From RGIG3009 sp045630285 (GTDB lineage Bacteria; Bacillota; Clostridia; Oscillospirales; Acutalibacteraceae), in assembly GCA_045630285.1 (NCBI GenBank), contig JAZQSX010000062.1, forward strand, positions 1 through 64,000: a stretch of 64,000 nt of DNA. Direction: 5' to 3'. The notes below the pieces were generated by a model, which saw only the letters and a list, made by a program, of their open reading frames with translations, was not told the DNA's origin and ran no database searches. The position numbers and the translations under genes are program-made. Shown in pieces: positions 11,891-21,184 of the stretch (the stretch's first letter is position 1; each line of letters opens with the position of its first letter).

Positions 11891-12895
11891 GTGAACTGGA
11901 CGTTGCCAAACGGCTCGGTTTTTGTAGGAAACGCTGCGGCAAAAGCCGCCATTTCCGCACGGTTGGACAGCGGCTCTCTGCCCCATGCGTTGTTGCTGGA
12001 AGGTCCGATCGGCAGCGGACGGCGTACTATGGCCCGCTTGATTGCGGCCGCCGCCGTTTGTCGGAATGACGGTGATCGCCCTTGCGGGGTGTGTCCTGCC
12101 TGCCACAAAGCGCTGCACTTCATTCATCCGGACATTACCGAGCTTGGCGGCAACGAGGAGACCCGGTCGTTTCACATCGACGCCGTACGTGCGCTGCGGG
12201 AAGAGGCTTATATTCTCCCCAACGAGGCACCGGTGCGGGTATTTATCCTGTGCGACGTGCAGGCGATGACCGACCAGGCGCAAAACGCACTGCTCAAGCT
12301 GCTGGAAGAGCCGCCCGCACACGTTCGCTTGATCCTGACGTGTGAGAACCGCTCGCAGCTGCTCGAAACCGTGCGCTCCCGTCTGTTTTCCGTCACCCTG
12401 GGCGGTGTCGATCCCGCCGAAGCAGTCACCGTGCTGCGGCAGCAGCTTCCCGAACAGAGCGAGGAAGAATTGCTGCGTGCCGCCACACTGTGGGGCGGCG
12501 TGATCGGTCAGGCGCTCCGCAGCCTGCAAGACGGTTCGTACCGTGACGTGCTGGACCTGCTGCCGCCGCTGGCGCAAGGGCTCGCCGCACCGACCGAGCT
12601 GGAATTCTTAAAAGCAACAGCTCCACTCGAAAAGGCCAAGGACGCCGTTCCTGCGGTGCTCAGCGGTTTGCAGCTTATTCTGCGGGATGCGCTCTTTTGC
12701 CGCTATGATTCGGGCCCGCTGATCAGCACCTCGCCCGAATCCGCCAAGCTATTGGCACGGCAGCTCACCCGCCAACAGCTGTTGGCAGCGCTGGACGTCA
12801 TCGGCGAGCTGCAGGCTGCCCGTGAACGCAATATCAATCATACGTTGTTTCTCACTCTCCTGTGCGCCCGTCTGCGGCAGGCGGCAGGAAAATAA
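11891..12895 (+). CDS. holB: DNA polymerase III delta-prime subunit
   Basis: Clamp-loader subunit of 334 residues. The P-loop is degenerate (GPIGSGRRT, no lysine), as expected for delta-prime, which does not hydrolyse ATP. A four-Cys zinc module (CRNDGDRPCGVCPAC) lies near residue 57, and the conserved stretch NALLKLLEEPP near 135. The GTG start is chosen because GGGAGGGG lies eight bases upstream. It leads an operon with ricT and rmuC; holB next to the yaaT/ricT gene is a conserved Firmicute neighbourhood. Confidence 0.92.
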   Translation: MNWTLPNGSVFVGNAAAKAAISARLDSGSLPHALLLEGPIGSGRRTMARLIAAAAVCRNDGDRPCGVCPACHKALHFIHPDITELGGNEETRSFHIDAVRALREEAYILPNEAPVRVFILCDVQAMTDQAQNALLKLLEEPPAHVRLILTCENRSQLLETVRSRLFSVTLGGVDPAEAVTVLRQQLPEQSEEELLRAATLWGGVIGQALRSLQDGSYRDVLDLLPPLAQGLAAPTELEFLKATAPLEKAKDAVPAVLSGLQLILRDALFCRYDSGPLISTSPESAKLLARQLTRQQLLAALDVIGELQAARERNINHTLFLTLLCARLRQAAGK

Positions 12896-12912
12896 GAAAG
12901 GTCGAATATACT

Positions 12913-13785
12913 ATGGCAAACATCATTGGTGTTCGGTTTAAGAACATGGGAAAAATCTATTACTTTGACGCCGCCGGTCACACGCTGGAAAAAGGCCAGC
13001 ACGCGGTCGTGGAAACGGCACGGGGACTGGAGTGCGGCGAAGTCGCACTGCCCAACCGGGACATGGCAGACGAGGAGCTGATCAAGCCCCTGCGTGCCGT
13101 CGTGCGTCCCGCCACACCGGAGGATGTCAAGCGTGCGGCGGAAAACGCCGAGCGTGAGGAAAAGGCTATGGAAACGTGTGCGCAGCGCATTGCCGCACAC
13201 GGGCTGGATATGAAACTCATCAGCGCCGAGTGTGCCTTTGACGGATCGAAGATCCTGTTTTACTTTACCGCCGAGGGCCGTGTCGATTTCCGTAATCTGG
13301 TCAAGGATCTGGCGGGTATTTTCCGCACCCGCATCGAGCTGCGCCAAATCGGCGTGCGTGACGAAGCGAAAATGCTCGGCGGGCTCGGAATCTGCGGTCG
13401 TCCGCTGTGCTGCTCGCAGTTTTTGTCGGATTTCCACCCCGTGTCCATCAAAATGGCGAAGGAGCAGGGACTGTCGCTCAACCCCACCAAGATCTCCGGC
13501 ACCTGTGGCCGTTTGATGTGCTGCTTGAAATACGAGCAGGAGGCATACTCCTCACTTCTCAAGATCACGCCCCGTCAAGGCGCTCTCGTCAACACGCCGG
13601 AGGGCCGTGGTATCGTTTCTGAGGTCAATCTGCTCACCGGCGCGCTGAAGGTGCGCTTGGATAAGGCGCCCGATTCTCCTCCCGTTGCCATGCACCGTGA
13701 CGACGTCAAGATCATTCGTGACGGCAAGGGCGGTAAGAGCGGCAAGCCGCAGGAGGAGTCCGCCGAAAACGACGTGCAGGAGTGA
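12913..13785 (+). CDS. ricT: PSP1-domain protein RicT (YaaT)
   Basis: Protein of 290 residues with a PSP1 domain. It contains the two cysteine clusters characteristic of RicT, GICGRPLCC near residue 163 and GTCGRLMCC near 200, which in the B. subtilis Ric complex take part in iron-sulfur cluster binding. That complex affects RNase Y-dependent mRNA processing, competence and sporulation. An AGAAAGG site precedes the ATG. It starts 17 bases after holB and is followed by rmuC after 4 bases. Confidence 0.9.
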   Translation: MANIIGVRFKNMGKIYYFDAAGHTLEKGQHAVVETARGLECGEVALPNRDMADEELIKPLRAVVRPATPEDVKRAAENAEREEKAMETCAQRIAAHGLDMKLISAECAFDGSKILFYFTAEGRVDFRNLVKDLAGIFRTRIELRQIGVRDEAKMLGGLGICGRPLCCSQFLSDFHPVSIKMAKEQGLSLNPTKISGTCGRLMCCLKYEQEAYSSLLKITPRQGALVNTPEGRGIVSEVNLLTGALKVRLDKAPDSPPVAMHRDDVKIIRDGKGGKSGKPQEESAENDVQE

Positions 13786-13789
13786 TCGT

Positions 13790-14992
13790 ATGGAACTGTA
13801 TATTATTATCGGATTGCTGGTCGTTGCCATCGTTTTGCTCATCGTGCTGCTGACCCGCAAGCCGACCGCTTCCGTCTCAAAGGAGCTTGCAGACGCCGAA
13901 AGCCGTCTGCGTGAGGAGATTCGCAGCACCCGCCGTGAACTCAACGACGCTCTCAAAGAAATGACCCGCATTATTGCCGAAGGGCAAAAGGAGTCGCTCA
14001 AAACCTCCGGTGAGAACCAAGAAAAGCTCAACGCCGCTTTGACCGCCGCCGTGCGAAACCTGCAGGAAAGCAACGAGAAAAAACTCGATCAAATGCGGGA
14101 AACGGTGGACGAAAAGTTGCAAAGCACCCTCACCAAGCGCCTGGATTCCAGTTTCCAGGCTGTCGGCGAACAGCTGCAAAACGTCTACAAATCGCTTGGA
14201 GAGATGAAAGAATTGGCGGGTGGCGTCAGCGACCTGCAACGAGTGCTTTCCAACGTGAAGGCCCGTGGCACGTGGGCCGAGGTCCAGCTTGGCAACATTT
14301 TGGAGCAAACGCTCACCCGTGAGCAGTATGATCAAAACGTCTCCACCCGCAACAACAACGAGCGTGTAGAATATGCGATCCGCATCCCCTCCCGCGATGA
14401 CGACGGATCCTTCGTGTGGCTGCCAATCGACTCGAAATTCCCGCAGGAGGATTACGTCCGTCTGTGCGACGCCGCCGAAAAAGCGGACAAGGACGGCGTA
14501 GAGGCTGCCTCCAAGGCATTGGAGCGTGTACTGAAAAACGAAGCAAAGACCATTGCCGAATTGTACATCGAAGTCCCAAAAACCACCGATTTCGCCATTA
14601 TGTTCTTACCTACCGAGGGTTTGTACGCCGAAGTGCTGCGCCGTCCCGGTTTGATGGAGGAGCTACAGAACAAATATCGGATCATGGTCTGCGGACCGAC
14701 GACCATTACCGCCTTTCTCAACACCCTGCGTATGGGCTTCCGCACGTTGGCGATCGACAAGCGTGCGGCTGAGGTCTGGAAGGTGCTTGGCGCCGCTAAA
14801 ACGCAGTATGATAAGTTTGAGGGCATTCTCGCCAAGGCGAAGAAAAAGATCGACGAAGCCGGCAGTGCGTTGGACGATGCACAGCATCGCAACGATATGA
14901 TCCGCCGCAAGCTCAACAAGGTCGAGGAGGTCGACAGTGCCGAGGTGCCAATGCTCTTGTCACTGTCCGATACCGACGAAGCCGAGGAATAA
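13790..14992 (+). CDS. rmuC: RmuC-family DNA recombination protein
   Basis: Protein of 400 residues. It has an N-terminal membrane helix (about 2-22), a long coiled coil (about 30-150) and the RmuC nuclease-like domain with NVKARGTWAEVQLGNILEQ-type sequence near 160 and LPIDSKFPQEDY near 210. E. coli RmuC limits inversions at short inverted repeats; the fold is PD-(D/E)XK-like. It is the last gene of the holB operon and is followed by a strong terminator. Confidence 0.88.
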   Translation: MELYIIIGLLVVAIVLLIVLLTRKPTASVSKELADAESRLREEIRSTRRELNDALKEMTRIIAEGQKESLKTSGENQEKLNAALTAAVRNLQESNEKKLDQMRETVDEKLQSTLTKRLDSSFQAVGEQLQNVYKSLGEMKELAGGVSDLQRVLSNVKARGTWAEVQLGNILEQTLTREQYDQNVSTRNNNERVEYAIRIPSRDDDGSFVWLPIDSKFPQEDYVRLCDAAEKADKDGVEAASKALERVLKNEAKTIAELYIEVPKTTDFAIMFLPTEGLYAEVLRRPGLMEELQNKYRIMVCGPTTITAFLNTLRMGFRTLAIDKRAAEVWKVLGAAKTQYDKFEGILAKAKKKIDEAGSALDDAQHRNDMIRRKLNKVEEVDSAEVPMLLSLSDTDEAEE

Positions 14993-15005
14993 AATGAAAC
15001 GCAAA

Positions 15006-15033
15006 AAGCGCACCGCCTGTTGGCGGTGCGCTT
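15006..15033. terminator. Bidirectional terminator between rmuC and the GH20 gene
   Basis: A 12-bp GC-rich stem (AAGCGCACCGCC/GGCGGTGCGCTT) with a 4-nt loop, and T tracts on both strands. Confidence 0.9.
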
Positions 15034-15045
15034 TATTTTTGTTGT

Positions 15046-16941
15046 TTATTCTGCTTTCAGCGCCAGCGTAAAGCCGTGAGGCAATTTGCCGATCTCGGGG
15101 CGGAGATACACGCGAAGCATTTCCGGATCGCCGCACACGGTCGAGGTGTAATCGTCGATCAGCATATACTCCGGATGCTCGACCTGACCGTAGCACTCCG
15201 TGACCGCAGCGGGAATCAGGCGGCCAACGCCCGGCAGGGTGACATCCACATAACAGAAGCCGGATGCACCGTGTCCGTTGACCTCCAGATTGATCGCTGT
15301 CGGCACCTTGTCGGCAGGAATGATGAAGCAGCGGTCGTAATACACGTCCCGCTCGAACATCGACTTGAACGTGCCGCACGCCACCTCGTACTTGCTGCCG
15401 TCGGCATACTGCAGCGTGATCCGAGTTTTACAGGCAGCAGTATACTCCGGCAGACTGAAATGGACGTCCAGGCGTCCGATCTGACCCGGTGCTGCCGTTT
15501 CGACCAGCTTTTCCAACCAAGCCACCGTCTTGCCGAAACCGTCGAGGAACGCATCGAGCTTGGGCGAGGCAATGCCAGGGCGGCATTCATCCCACACCAC
15601 ACGGTTCAGTACAACCAACTCTTCGTACCGACGGCGAACCTCGGCGATCCGCTCACGGCATTCGTCGATATTAGCAAGCCGTTCACCCGTGCGATGCTCC
15701 AAAAGATCGTAGGCAATTCCACGCAGCAGATACACCAGACGATTCTGCTTCACACTGCACACGAAGCATCTCACCGTGTTGCATTCGGTTTCAAACGCAC
15801 CTTCTAGGTTGTGCTCCAGCACAGCGGCGGTGCTTTCCTGCCGCAGCGCCCAGTTTTTGTTGAGTTCCATATTCGCTTCGTTCGGCAACGGCAGGCAATA
15901 GCGGTTAACGAAGCTATACGTCGCCGCCGTTGCCACCGCTTCGGCGTATTCACGCTTATTCGTGAACTTTGAAGCCGCTTTTACCAGTGTCTCATAACAC
16001 GGACGGGCGCCCTCGTTCCACAGCATACCGGCATATACTACCGACAGATCGGCAATCGCATTTGCCTGCGTGCTGAGCTCCCAGTTGGTCATCATCATAC
16101 CGAGCGGCTCGTATTTTCGGGCGTACTCCGTCAGCGTATCGATCGACTTGATCTGGATATTGGTGCAGGCAAAATACGGGAAGCCCCAACGATCCAGCTT
16201 CTTAAAGAGATCGTAACGGCGGCTGGTGGTAAACCGAGCCTCGGGGAATCGAGGATAGAAACGGTAGAACCACGCACACATCACGATGTCCTTCGGAATG
16301 TCGTCGACCACGCTGTCGCACTGCTCCAGCATATCGTCCCAGATCATCAGCGTCTTGCCGAGCTTCTTCATCAGGTGATAATAGTGCAGCAACGTGTCAC
16401 GGAACAGAATCGGCAGGCCCTGCTCCTTCAGCACCTTGCCGCAGTGCTCGCAAAAGCCCATATTGAAGATCTCGTCGAATCCGATATGGAAGAATTTCGA
16501 CGGGAACAGCGCTGCCACCTCGGTGAGATACGCCTCCATAAACTCTGCCGTTTCGGGAAGCATCGGGCAGGTCTCACCATACGCTCTGACCTCGCCCGCT
16601 TTGTTAAAGCGGCCCTCAATGTTGCCACGTAGCTCCGCCAGGTGCTTCAGCTCATCGTGCTCCAGGAAGCGCTCGGTGTGACCGATCGGCGACACCACGG
16701 GAACGAGCTCCAGGCCCAACGTATCGGCATATGCCACCATGTCACGGATCTGATCCGGAGAATACGATTCCGCCGTCGACGGATAGGGATACGTCTCGGT
16801 GCGGATGCGATCCTCCAGATACATAATGATCATATTCATGCCGGCTTTTGCGGCGGTGTCAAAATACGCTTTGACCGTATCAACCGTTTCAATCTGGCGA
16901 GCCAGATCGATCTGCACGGAACGATACTTCGCTTGTTTCAT
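15046..16941 (-). CDS. Cytoplasmic GH20-family glycoside hydrolase (beta-N-acetylhexosaminidase-like)
   Basis: Protein of 631 residues without a signal peptide. The TIM-barrel half contains the GH20 catalytic pair in FHIGFDEIF (D156, E157), which in the family supports substrate-assisted cleavage of terminal N-acetylhexosamine. The C-terminal half looks beta-rich. Lack of export implies imported oligosaccharides as substrates. AAGGGGGAG lies upstream of the ATG. It is the last gene of the operon starting at nagB. The exact linkage (GlcNAc or GalNAc) is not determinable here. Confidence 0.85.
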   Translation of the reverse strand: MKQAKYRSVQIDLARQIETVDTVKAYFDTAAKAGMNMIIMYLEDRIRTETYPYPSTAESYSPDQIRDMVAYADTLGLELVPVVSPIGHTERFLEHDELKHLAELRGNIEGRFNKAGEVRAYGETCPMLPETAEFMEAYLTEVAALFPSKFFHIGFDEIFNMGFCEHCGKVLKEQGLPILFRDTLLHYYHLMKKLGKTLMIWDDMLEQCDSVVDDIPKDIVMCAWFYRFYPRFPEARFTTSRRYDLFKKLDRWGFPYFACTNIQIKSIDTLTEYARKYEPLGMMMTNWELSTQANAIADLSVVYAGMLWNEGARPCYETLVKAASKFTNKREYAEAVATAATYSFVNRYCLPLPNEANMELNKNWALRQESTAAVLEHNLEGAFETECNTVRCFVCSVKQNRLVYLLRGIAYDLLEHRTGERLANIDECRERIAEVRRRYEELVVLNRVVWDECRPGIASPKLDAFLDGFGKTVAWLEKLVETAAPGQIGRLDVHFSLPEYTAACKTRITLQYADGSKYEVACGTFKSMFERDVYYDRCFIIPADKVPTAINLEVNGHGASGFCYVDVTLPGVGRLIPAAVTECYGQVEHPEYMLIDDYTSTVCGDPEMLRVYLRPEIGKLPHGFTLALKAE

Positions 16942-16962
16942 TGTTTTCTCCCCCTTGGACGA

Positions 16963-17880
16963 TTACAGCTCTGCGATGCGGATCTCCTCACGCTTACCGC
17001 TCTTCATTGCACGGTAAACCGCATTGAGGAACATCACGGGCTGGATCAATTCTTCATAGGTGTATTCCATACGACCGGTGCGCAACGTGCGAGCAATCTC
17101 ACGAGCCTCTTCAATCAGACCCATATCCAGGGAGATCATCTGAGACAGGTTTTTGTTGTCCGGCTTCGTCTTATCCAACTGTTCGGGCGTGAAGACCTGA
17201 ACCTCGTACTCCCAACGGCAGCCGGTATACATACCGGAAACATCGAAATCATCGTAGTGGATGATCAGCGAAACGCCGTACTGGGTTTCGGAAGCCGCAA
17301 CCCACTGCGGATAATAACCAAACACCGGCAGGCAGATCTCCGCCAGATGGCTGGAGTAGAAGAAGAAGCCGCCGTACTGGTTGTTCAAGTTGACCGGCGC
17401 CATAACCGTACCGCCGGTAATCGGAATCTCTTTTTCGCGGAGCTCTTCCACGAAACGGATCGCCGCTTTGGTTTCGGGGCACAACTTCAGGCTGGAGCCG
17501 CCCATCAGCGGCACGCCCTTGTCCCGTGCGAGACGAACCAACTCAATGGCTTCGTCCTCGTCCTGGGTAAACGGCTTGTCGATGAACACCGGGATACCCG
17601 CCTCGATAAACGGACGAGCCATCTCTGCGTGGAAACGGCCGTCACGTGCCGTAACCACCGCCGCATCGATCTTGCCGAGCATCTCTTCGGGCGATTTGGC
17701 AATCATTTCGATGCCGAAGTTCTTAGCGAGCTTCTCGTCCACGCCCTCGTACGTGCTGTACGTGGCAACAACACGAATGTCGTCAAATTCACCGGCATAC
17801 TCCTTTTTGTAGCCGTTAAAGATGGACGCAAATGCATCCGCATGGGAGTTTTCGCTACCCAAAAGACCTATACGAAACAT
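16963..17880 (-). CDS. Gfo/Idh/MocA-family oxidoreductase A
   Basis: Protein of 305 residues with an N-terminal Rossmann region and the family motif DKPF (IDKPFTQDEDE near residue 101). The dinucleotide loop is atypical: IGLLGSENSHADAF instead of GxGxxG. A His in YSSHLAEI near 180 is in the place of the usual catalytic His. Such enzymes oxidise or reduce sugar carbons with NAD(P); some (GH109) cleave glycosides by transient oxidation. AAGGAGG precedes the ATG. Its place between a GH20 gene and another oxidoreductase gene supports a role in glycan catabolism; substrate unknown. Confidence 0.8.
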   Translation of the reverse strand: MFRIGLLGSENSHADAFASIFNGYKKEYAGEFDDIRVVATYSTYEGVDEKLAKNFGIEMIAKSPEEMLGKIDAAVVTARDGRFHAEMARPFIEAGIPVFIDKPFTQDEDEAIELVRLARDKGVPLMGGSSLKLCPETKAAIRFVEELREKEIPITGGTVMAPVNLNNQYGGFFFYSSHLAEICLPVFGYYPQWVAASETQYGVSLIIHYDDFDVSGMYTGCRWEYEVQVFTPEQLDKTKPDNKNLSQMISLDMGLIEEAREIARTLRTGRMEYTYEELIQPVMFLNAVYRAMKSGKREEIRIAEL

Positions 17881-17892
17881 CGTTATTCCTCC

Positions 17893-18957
17893 TTACAGCG
17901 GGAACTCTTGCGGATTCTGACGATAGACTTCCTCGATGATAGCGATTTCCTGACGAATCTTTTCGGCACGAACCACCAGCGGGGTGCCCTTGGTCAAGTG
18001 CTCGTACACGTTGTGATAGTACGCCTTCACAGCGGCACCGAACGCATCGCCTTCCATCGTCAGGTGTACCTCGTTCCACTCCAGCTTTTCGCCGCAGTAC
18101 TTCGGTGCACCGTCGGGGCCCTGCAGGGACTCGGTGATCAGCTTGCGGGTCGGCGCCTGGATGGGATCGAAATACTTGTAATCGATTTCCTGGTGCGAAC
18201 CCTTCAGGCTGCCCTGGCTTGCCTGAATGAGATAGGTGTAATCGGAATAGCCGTTACAGGTGGTAACCTCAACCTCGACGATCGGCTTGCCGGGCTGGGT
18301 CAGGATGACCTTGGCAAAGTCTTCAGCATCACCGAAGTTATTGGCACGATCCAGATACGACACCACAGTGGGCATCTTGTCATCGTCAAAGAAGTTGATT
18401 GCCTGCTCCAGCGGGTGAGGGCCGGTGTTGCGCAGGTTGCCGCCACCGTGTGCACGGCTGCACTGCCAGTCCCAACGACGGCCAAAGCCACCAAAGCTGA
18501 GCTTCACTTCAACGATGCGGCCGAGAACGCCGCTTTCGATAATCTTGCAGATTTCCTGATAGTAGGGCGAGAAATGAGACTGCTGGAACACGCACAGCGA
18601 TACGCCGTTTTCCTTGGCGGCGGCGATCATCTCGTCGCAATCGGCGGCGTGCAGAGCGAACGGCTTTTCGGTAACCACGTTAAAGCCGTGCTTGAGCAAA
18701 TCCAGCGTTATCGGGAAATGCAGGTAGGAATAGGACGCATTGACAACAAGGTCAATGTCCTTGCGATCCAGAATTTCGTGATAGTCCGCATACACGTCGC
18801 AGTTGAACTGCGCCTTAGCGCGGTTGCGGCGGATCTCCAGCTCGTCAACAACAGCAACGACCTCAAAGCACTCGTTTCTTTCGCTGGCGAAAAATGCACC
18901 GTGAATGTCACCGCCACTACGACCAAAACCGATGATTGCTACTCTTTTTTTCTGCAT
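17893..18957 (-). CDS. Gfo/Idh/MocA-family oxidoreductase B
   Basis: Protein of 354 residues. The Rossmann motif is IIGFGRSGGD, the family EKP motif is EKPFAL (near residue 99), and the substrate-domain motif RNTGPHPLEQ (near 178) contains the candidate catalytic His. It is clearly different in sequence from its two neighbours, so this is not a recent tandem duplication. The leader contains two identical palindromes and a possible -10, suggesting extra control at this point of the operon. Substrate unknown. Confidence 0.82.
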   Translation of the reverse strand: MQKKRVAIIGFGRSGGDIHGAFFASERNECFEVVAVVDELEIRRNRAKAQFNCDVYADYHEILDRKDIDLVVNASYSYLHFPITLDLLKHGFNVVTEKPFALHAADCDEMIAAAKENGVSLCVFQQSHFSPYYQEICKIIESGVLGRIVEVKLSFGGFGRRWDWQCSRAHGGGNLRNTGPHPLEQAINFFDDDKMPTVVSYLDRANNFGDAEDFAKVILTQPGKPIVEVEVTTCNGYSDYTYLIQASQGSLKGSHQEIDYKYFDPIQAPTRKLITESLQGPDGAPKYCGEKLEWNEVHLTMEGDAFGAAVKAYYHNVYEHLTKGTPLVVRAEKIRQEIAIIEEVYRQNPQEFPL

Positions 18958-18979
18958 AATATTCCCTCTTTTCTTGTTG

Positions 18980-19022
18980 CCGACAATGTCGGTCTCACAT
19001 TGTATATTTCCGACCTCGTCGG
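18980..19022. promoter_or_regulatory. Pair of identical palindromes (CCGAC-N3-GTCGG), putative double operator
   Basis: CCGACAATGTCGG (18980-18992) and CCGACCTCGTCGG (19010-19022) have centres exactly 30 bp apart. On the reverse strand a TACAAT lies between them, as if flanking an internal promoter for the next oxidoreductase gene. No known regulator is assigned. Confidence 0.5.
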
Positions 19023-19025
19023 GAA

Positions 19026-20009
19026 TTACTGTTGTTCATCCGCAAAGCGCTGAAGCATCAACGCTGCACGGGAAGCGGCGATACAGCTCGCCGTGTTTTC
19101 TGCCGGAGCACCGGCGCTGACTTCGTCCAAGAAACTTTGGAGTACGTTCTGGCTCGACGGCTTGGCTTCCACCGTACGAGGCGCCGTATCCTCGGTGGTG
19201 GCAACCGTCAGCGTGCCCTCACCGATGCGGCACTCCAAGTATCCGAGTGCACCCCAGACCGTGAAGCGCCAGTAGCTCGGCAACTGGAACGCCGTTGCGG
19301 GAGCGGCATAGGAAACATCACCCATAACCGCCGCTCCGTTGGCCAGCTGACCGTTGAACTGAGCGCAATCGTTGAAGCTCGGCACCTCGGTCGCATAGGC
19401 GTTCCACTGACGGGCAAACAGCGTGCGGTCATACGGACTTCCCGCCACCCACGTCAACACATCCATCGCATGAATGGCAATATCGTTAAACGTGCCGCCG
19501 TGCTTACCTTCTTCAAAATACCAACCGGGGCGCACGCCGTAGTTCAGCGGATGCTGTGCCGTGAACTGCACAGCACGAATCTCGCCCAGCGCACCGTCAC
19601 GAATGATCTCTGCCGCCGTCTGCAGCGTCGCATCATTACGCATCTCCAGCTGGATGCCCACGGGGATCCGCTTTTCACGGCTGAGACGTTCGATCTCATC
19701 CAGCTCCTCCGCTGAGGTGCAAAGCGGCTTGTCGGTGATGACCGCCTTGCCGGCCTTCAGCGCCTGAATGACCCGCTTTCCACGAATCCCGTAATAATCG
19801 CCGATCGCCACAATATCGATCTGCGGGTCGGCCAACAGCGCTTCGTAGCTGTCGTAAAACGGCTCGGTAATGGTTGCCTTCGCCGCTTCGGCGGCCTCGG
19901 CATTCTCCTCCCACGCACCAACGACCGTCAGATCGGGATGCGCTTTGACCTCGTTATATAACGTATAAATGTGGTTGTGCCGCAACCCGGCAAATGCAAT
20001 TTTCATCAT
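19026..20009 (-). CDS. Gfo/Idh/MocA-family oxidoreductase C
   Basis: Protein of 327 residues. The N terminus IAFAGLRHNHIYTL replaces the classical GxGxxG loop with a G-x-x-H-x-H pattern. The family motif is DKPLCTSAEE (near residue 95). NDIAIHAMDVLTW (near 175) gives the usual D and His of the active site. The start follows nagA after 2 bases, so the two are translationally coupled; two consecutive ATGs exist (20009 and 20006). Coupling to nagA suggests it acts on an amino sugar or on the glycan releasing it. Confidence 0.82.
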   Translation of the reverse strand: MMKIAFAGLRHNHIYTLYNEVKAHPDLTVVGAWEENAEAAEAAKATITEPFYDSYEALLADPQIDIVAIGDYYGIRGKRVIQALKAGKAVITDKPLCTSAEELDEIERLSREKRIPVGIQLEMRNDATLQTAAEIIRDGALGEIRAVQFTAQHPLNYGVRPGWYFEEGKHGGTFNDIAIHAMDVLTWVAGSPYDRTLFARQWNAYATEVPSFNDCAQFNGQLANGAAVMGDVSYAAPATAFQLPSYWRFTVWGALGYLECRIGEGTLTVATTEDTAPRTVEAKPSSQNVLQSFLDEVSAGAPAENTASCIAASRAALMLQRFADEQQ

Positions 20010-20011
20010 GC

Positions 20012-21172
20012 TTAACCCTCGTACACCGTATGTCCCGCCACAATGGTGCGAGATACACGGAACTCATCGTCAAACAGAACGATGTCTGCCCGCTTGCCGA
20101 CCTCCAACGTGCCACGGTCGGTCAGACCCATGATACGTGCCGGGGTCGTGGCCGCCATCTTCACCGTATCGGTAAGCGTGGCCTTGGCAAGCGTCACCAT
20201 ATTCTTCACGAGGCGATCCATCGTGGCAACACTGCCCGCAAACGCCGAACGATCCGGCAGCTTGGCAACGCCGTCCTCAATGATGACCTTATGACCGCTC
20301 TCCAGGCTACCCATGATGCTTTCGCCGGACGTCATACCGGCACCACGCATGGAGTCGGTGACCAACGCCGTACGGTCGGGGCCGATGAAACGATACACCT
20401 GCTGCAACAGCGGAGGCGGCAGATGTGCGCCGTCCGCAATAATCTCAACCGTGATATCATCCAGCAAGTAAGCGGCCTCTACGATGCCCGCATAACGATA
20501 TGCGTTGCGACGGTGCACCGTGCTGCAGCAAGAATACAGATGGGTGATATGGGTATAGCCATCTCCCAACGCCTGTACGACCTCGTCATAATCGGCGTTG
20601 CTGTGACCGATGGCGGGCAACACGCCGTGCTCACGCAATGCGGCGGCGAACTCATGAGAGCCCTCAAGCTCCGGAGCGGCGCTCCAACGCATAATGCGAT
20701 CGGACAGCGACAGAATCTTCTCATATTCGGCCGGATCGGGCGGACGCACCATTTTGGGATCCTGTGCGCCACACTGCACCGGCGAAAAATACGGGCCTTC
20801 AAAATGGATGCCGGGCATATCCGCACCAACGGTGTTGACCTCGGCGGCCTCCTTGCTGACAGCAAGAATACCAACCGTCTCCGCCGGCGTACTGGAGGTC
20901 GCCGTGGGAAGCAACGTGGTCGTGCCGTGCTGTGCGTGGAGCTTGGCGGCGGTCAAAAACGCTTCCACTGTGTTATCCAAGAAGTCCGCACCGCCGCCAC
21001 CGTGAGTGTGAATGTCCACAAAACCGGGGGAAACGTATTTACCGGCGGCATCAATAATCTCAGCACCGTCGGTATTCGCAGGGACGGGGACGATTTTGCC
21101 GTTTTCAAACGCAATCTCAGCGTTCTCGATCACATCTCCACGAATTACTCGACCGTTACGAATAATCGTCAC
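20012..21172 (-). CDS. nagA: N-acetylglucosamine-6-phosphate deacetylase
   Basis: Amidohydrolase of 386 residues that removes the acetyl group from GlcNAc-6-phosphate. It shows the metal motif DIHTHGGGG (near residue 55), HFEGPYFSP (near 126), the His in GHSNA (near 190), THLYSC (near 210), and the catalytic Asp in LVTDSMRGAG (near 270). The GTG start has AAGGAGGGG upstream. It follows nagB after 12 bases, and the pair converts GlcNAc-6-P to fructose-6-P. Confidence 0.93.
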   Translation of the reverse strand: MTIIRNGRVIRGDVIENAEIAFENGKIVPVPANTDGAEIIDAAGKYVSPGFVDIHTHGGGGADFLDNTVEAFLTAAKLHAQHGTTTLLPTATSSTPAETVGILAVSKEAAEVNTVGADMPGIHFEGPYFSPVQCGAQDPKMVRPPDPAEYEKILSLSDRIMRWSAAPELEGSHEFAAALREHGVLPAIGHSNADYDEVVQALGDGYTHITHLYSCCSTVHRRNAYRYAGIVEAAYLLDDITVEIIADGAHLPPPLLQQVYRFIGPDRTALVTDSMRGAGMTSGESIMGSLESGHKVIIEDGVAKLPDRSAFAGSVATMDRLVKNMVTLAKATLTDTVKMAATTPARIMGLTDRGTLEVGKRADIVLFDDEFRVSRTIVAGHTVYEG

Positions 21173-21184
21173 GAAAACCCCTCC

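Noticed and set aside
16642..19053. Open frame of 803 codons on the + strand, opposite the Gfo/Idh genes
   Set aside because: It spans the ends of several real genes and their gaps, has no ribosome site and shows no known motif.
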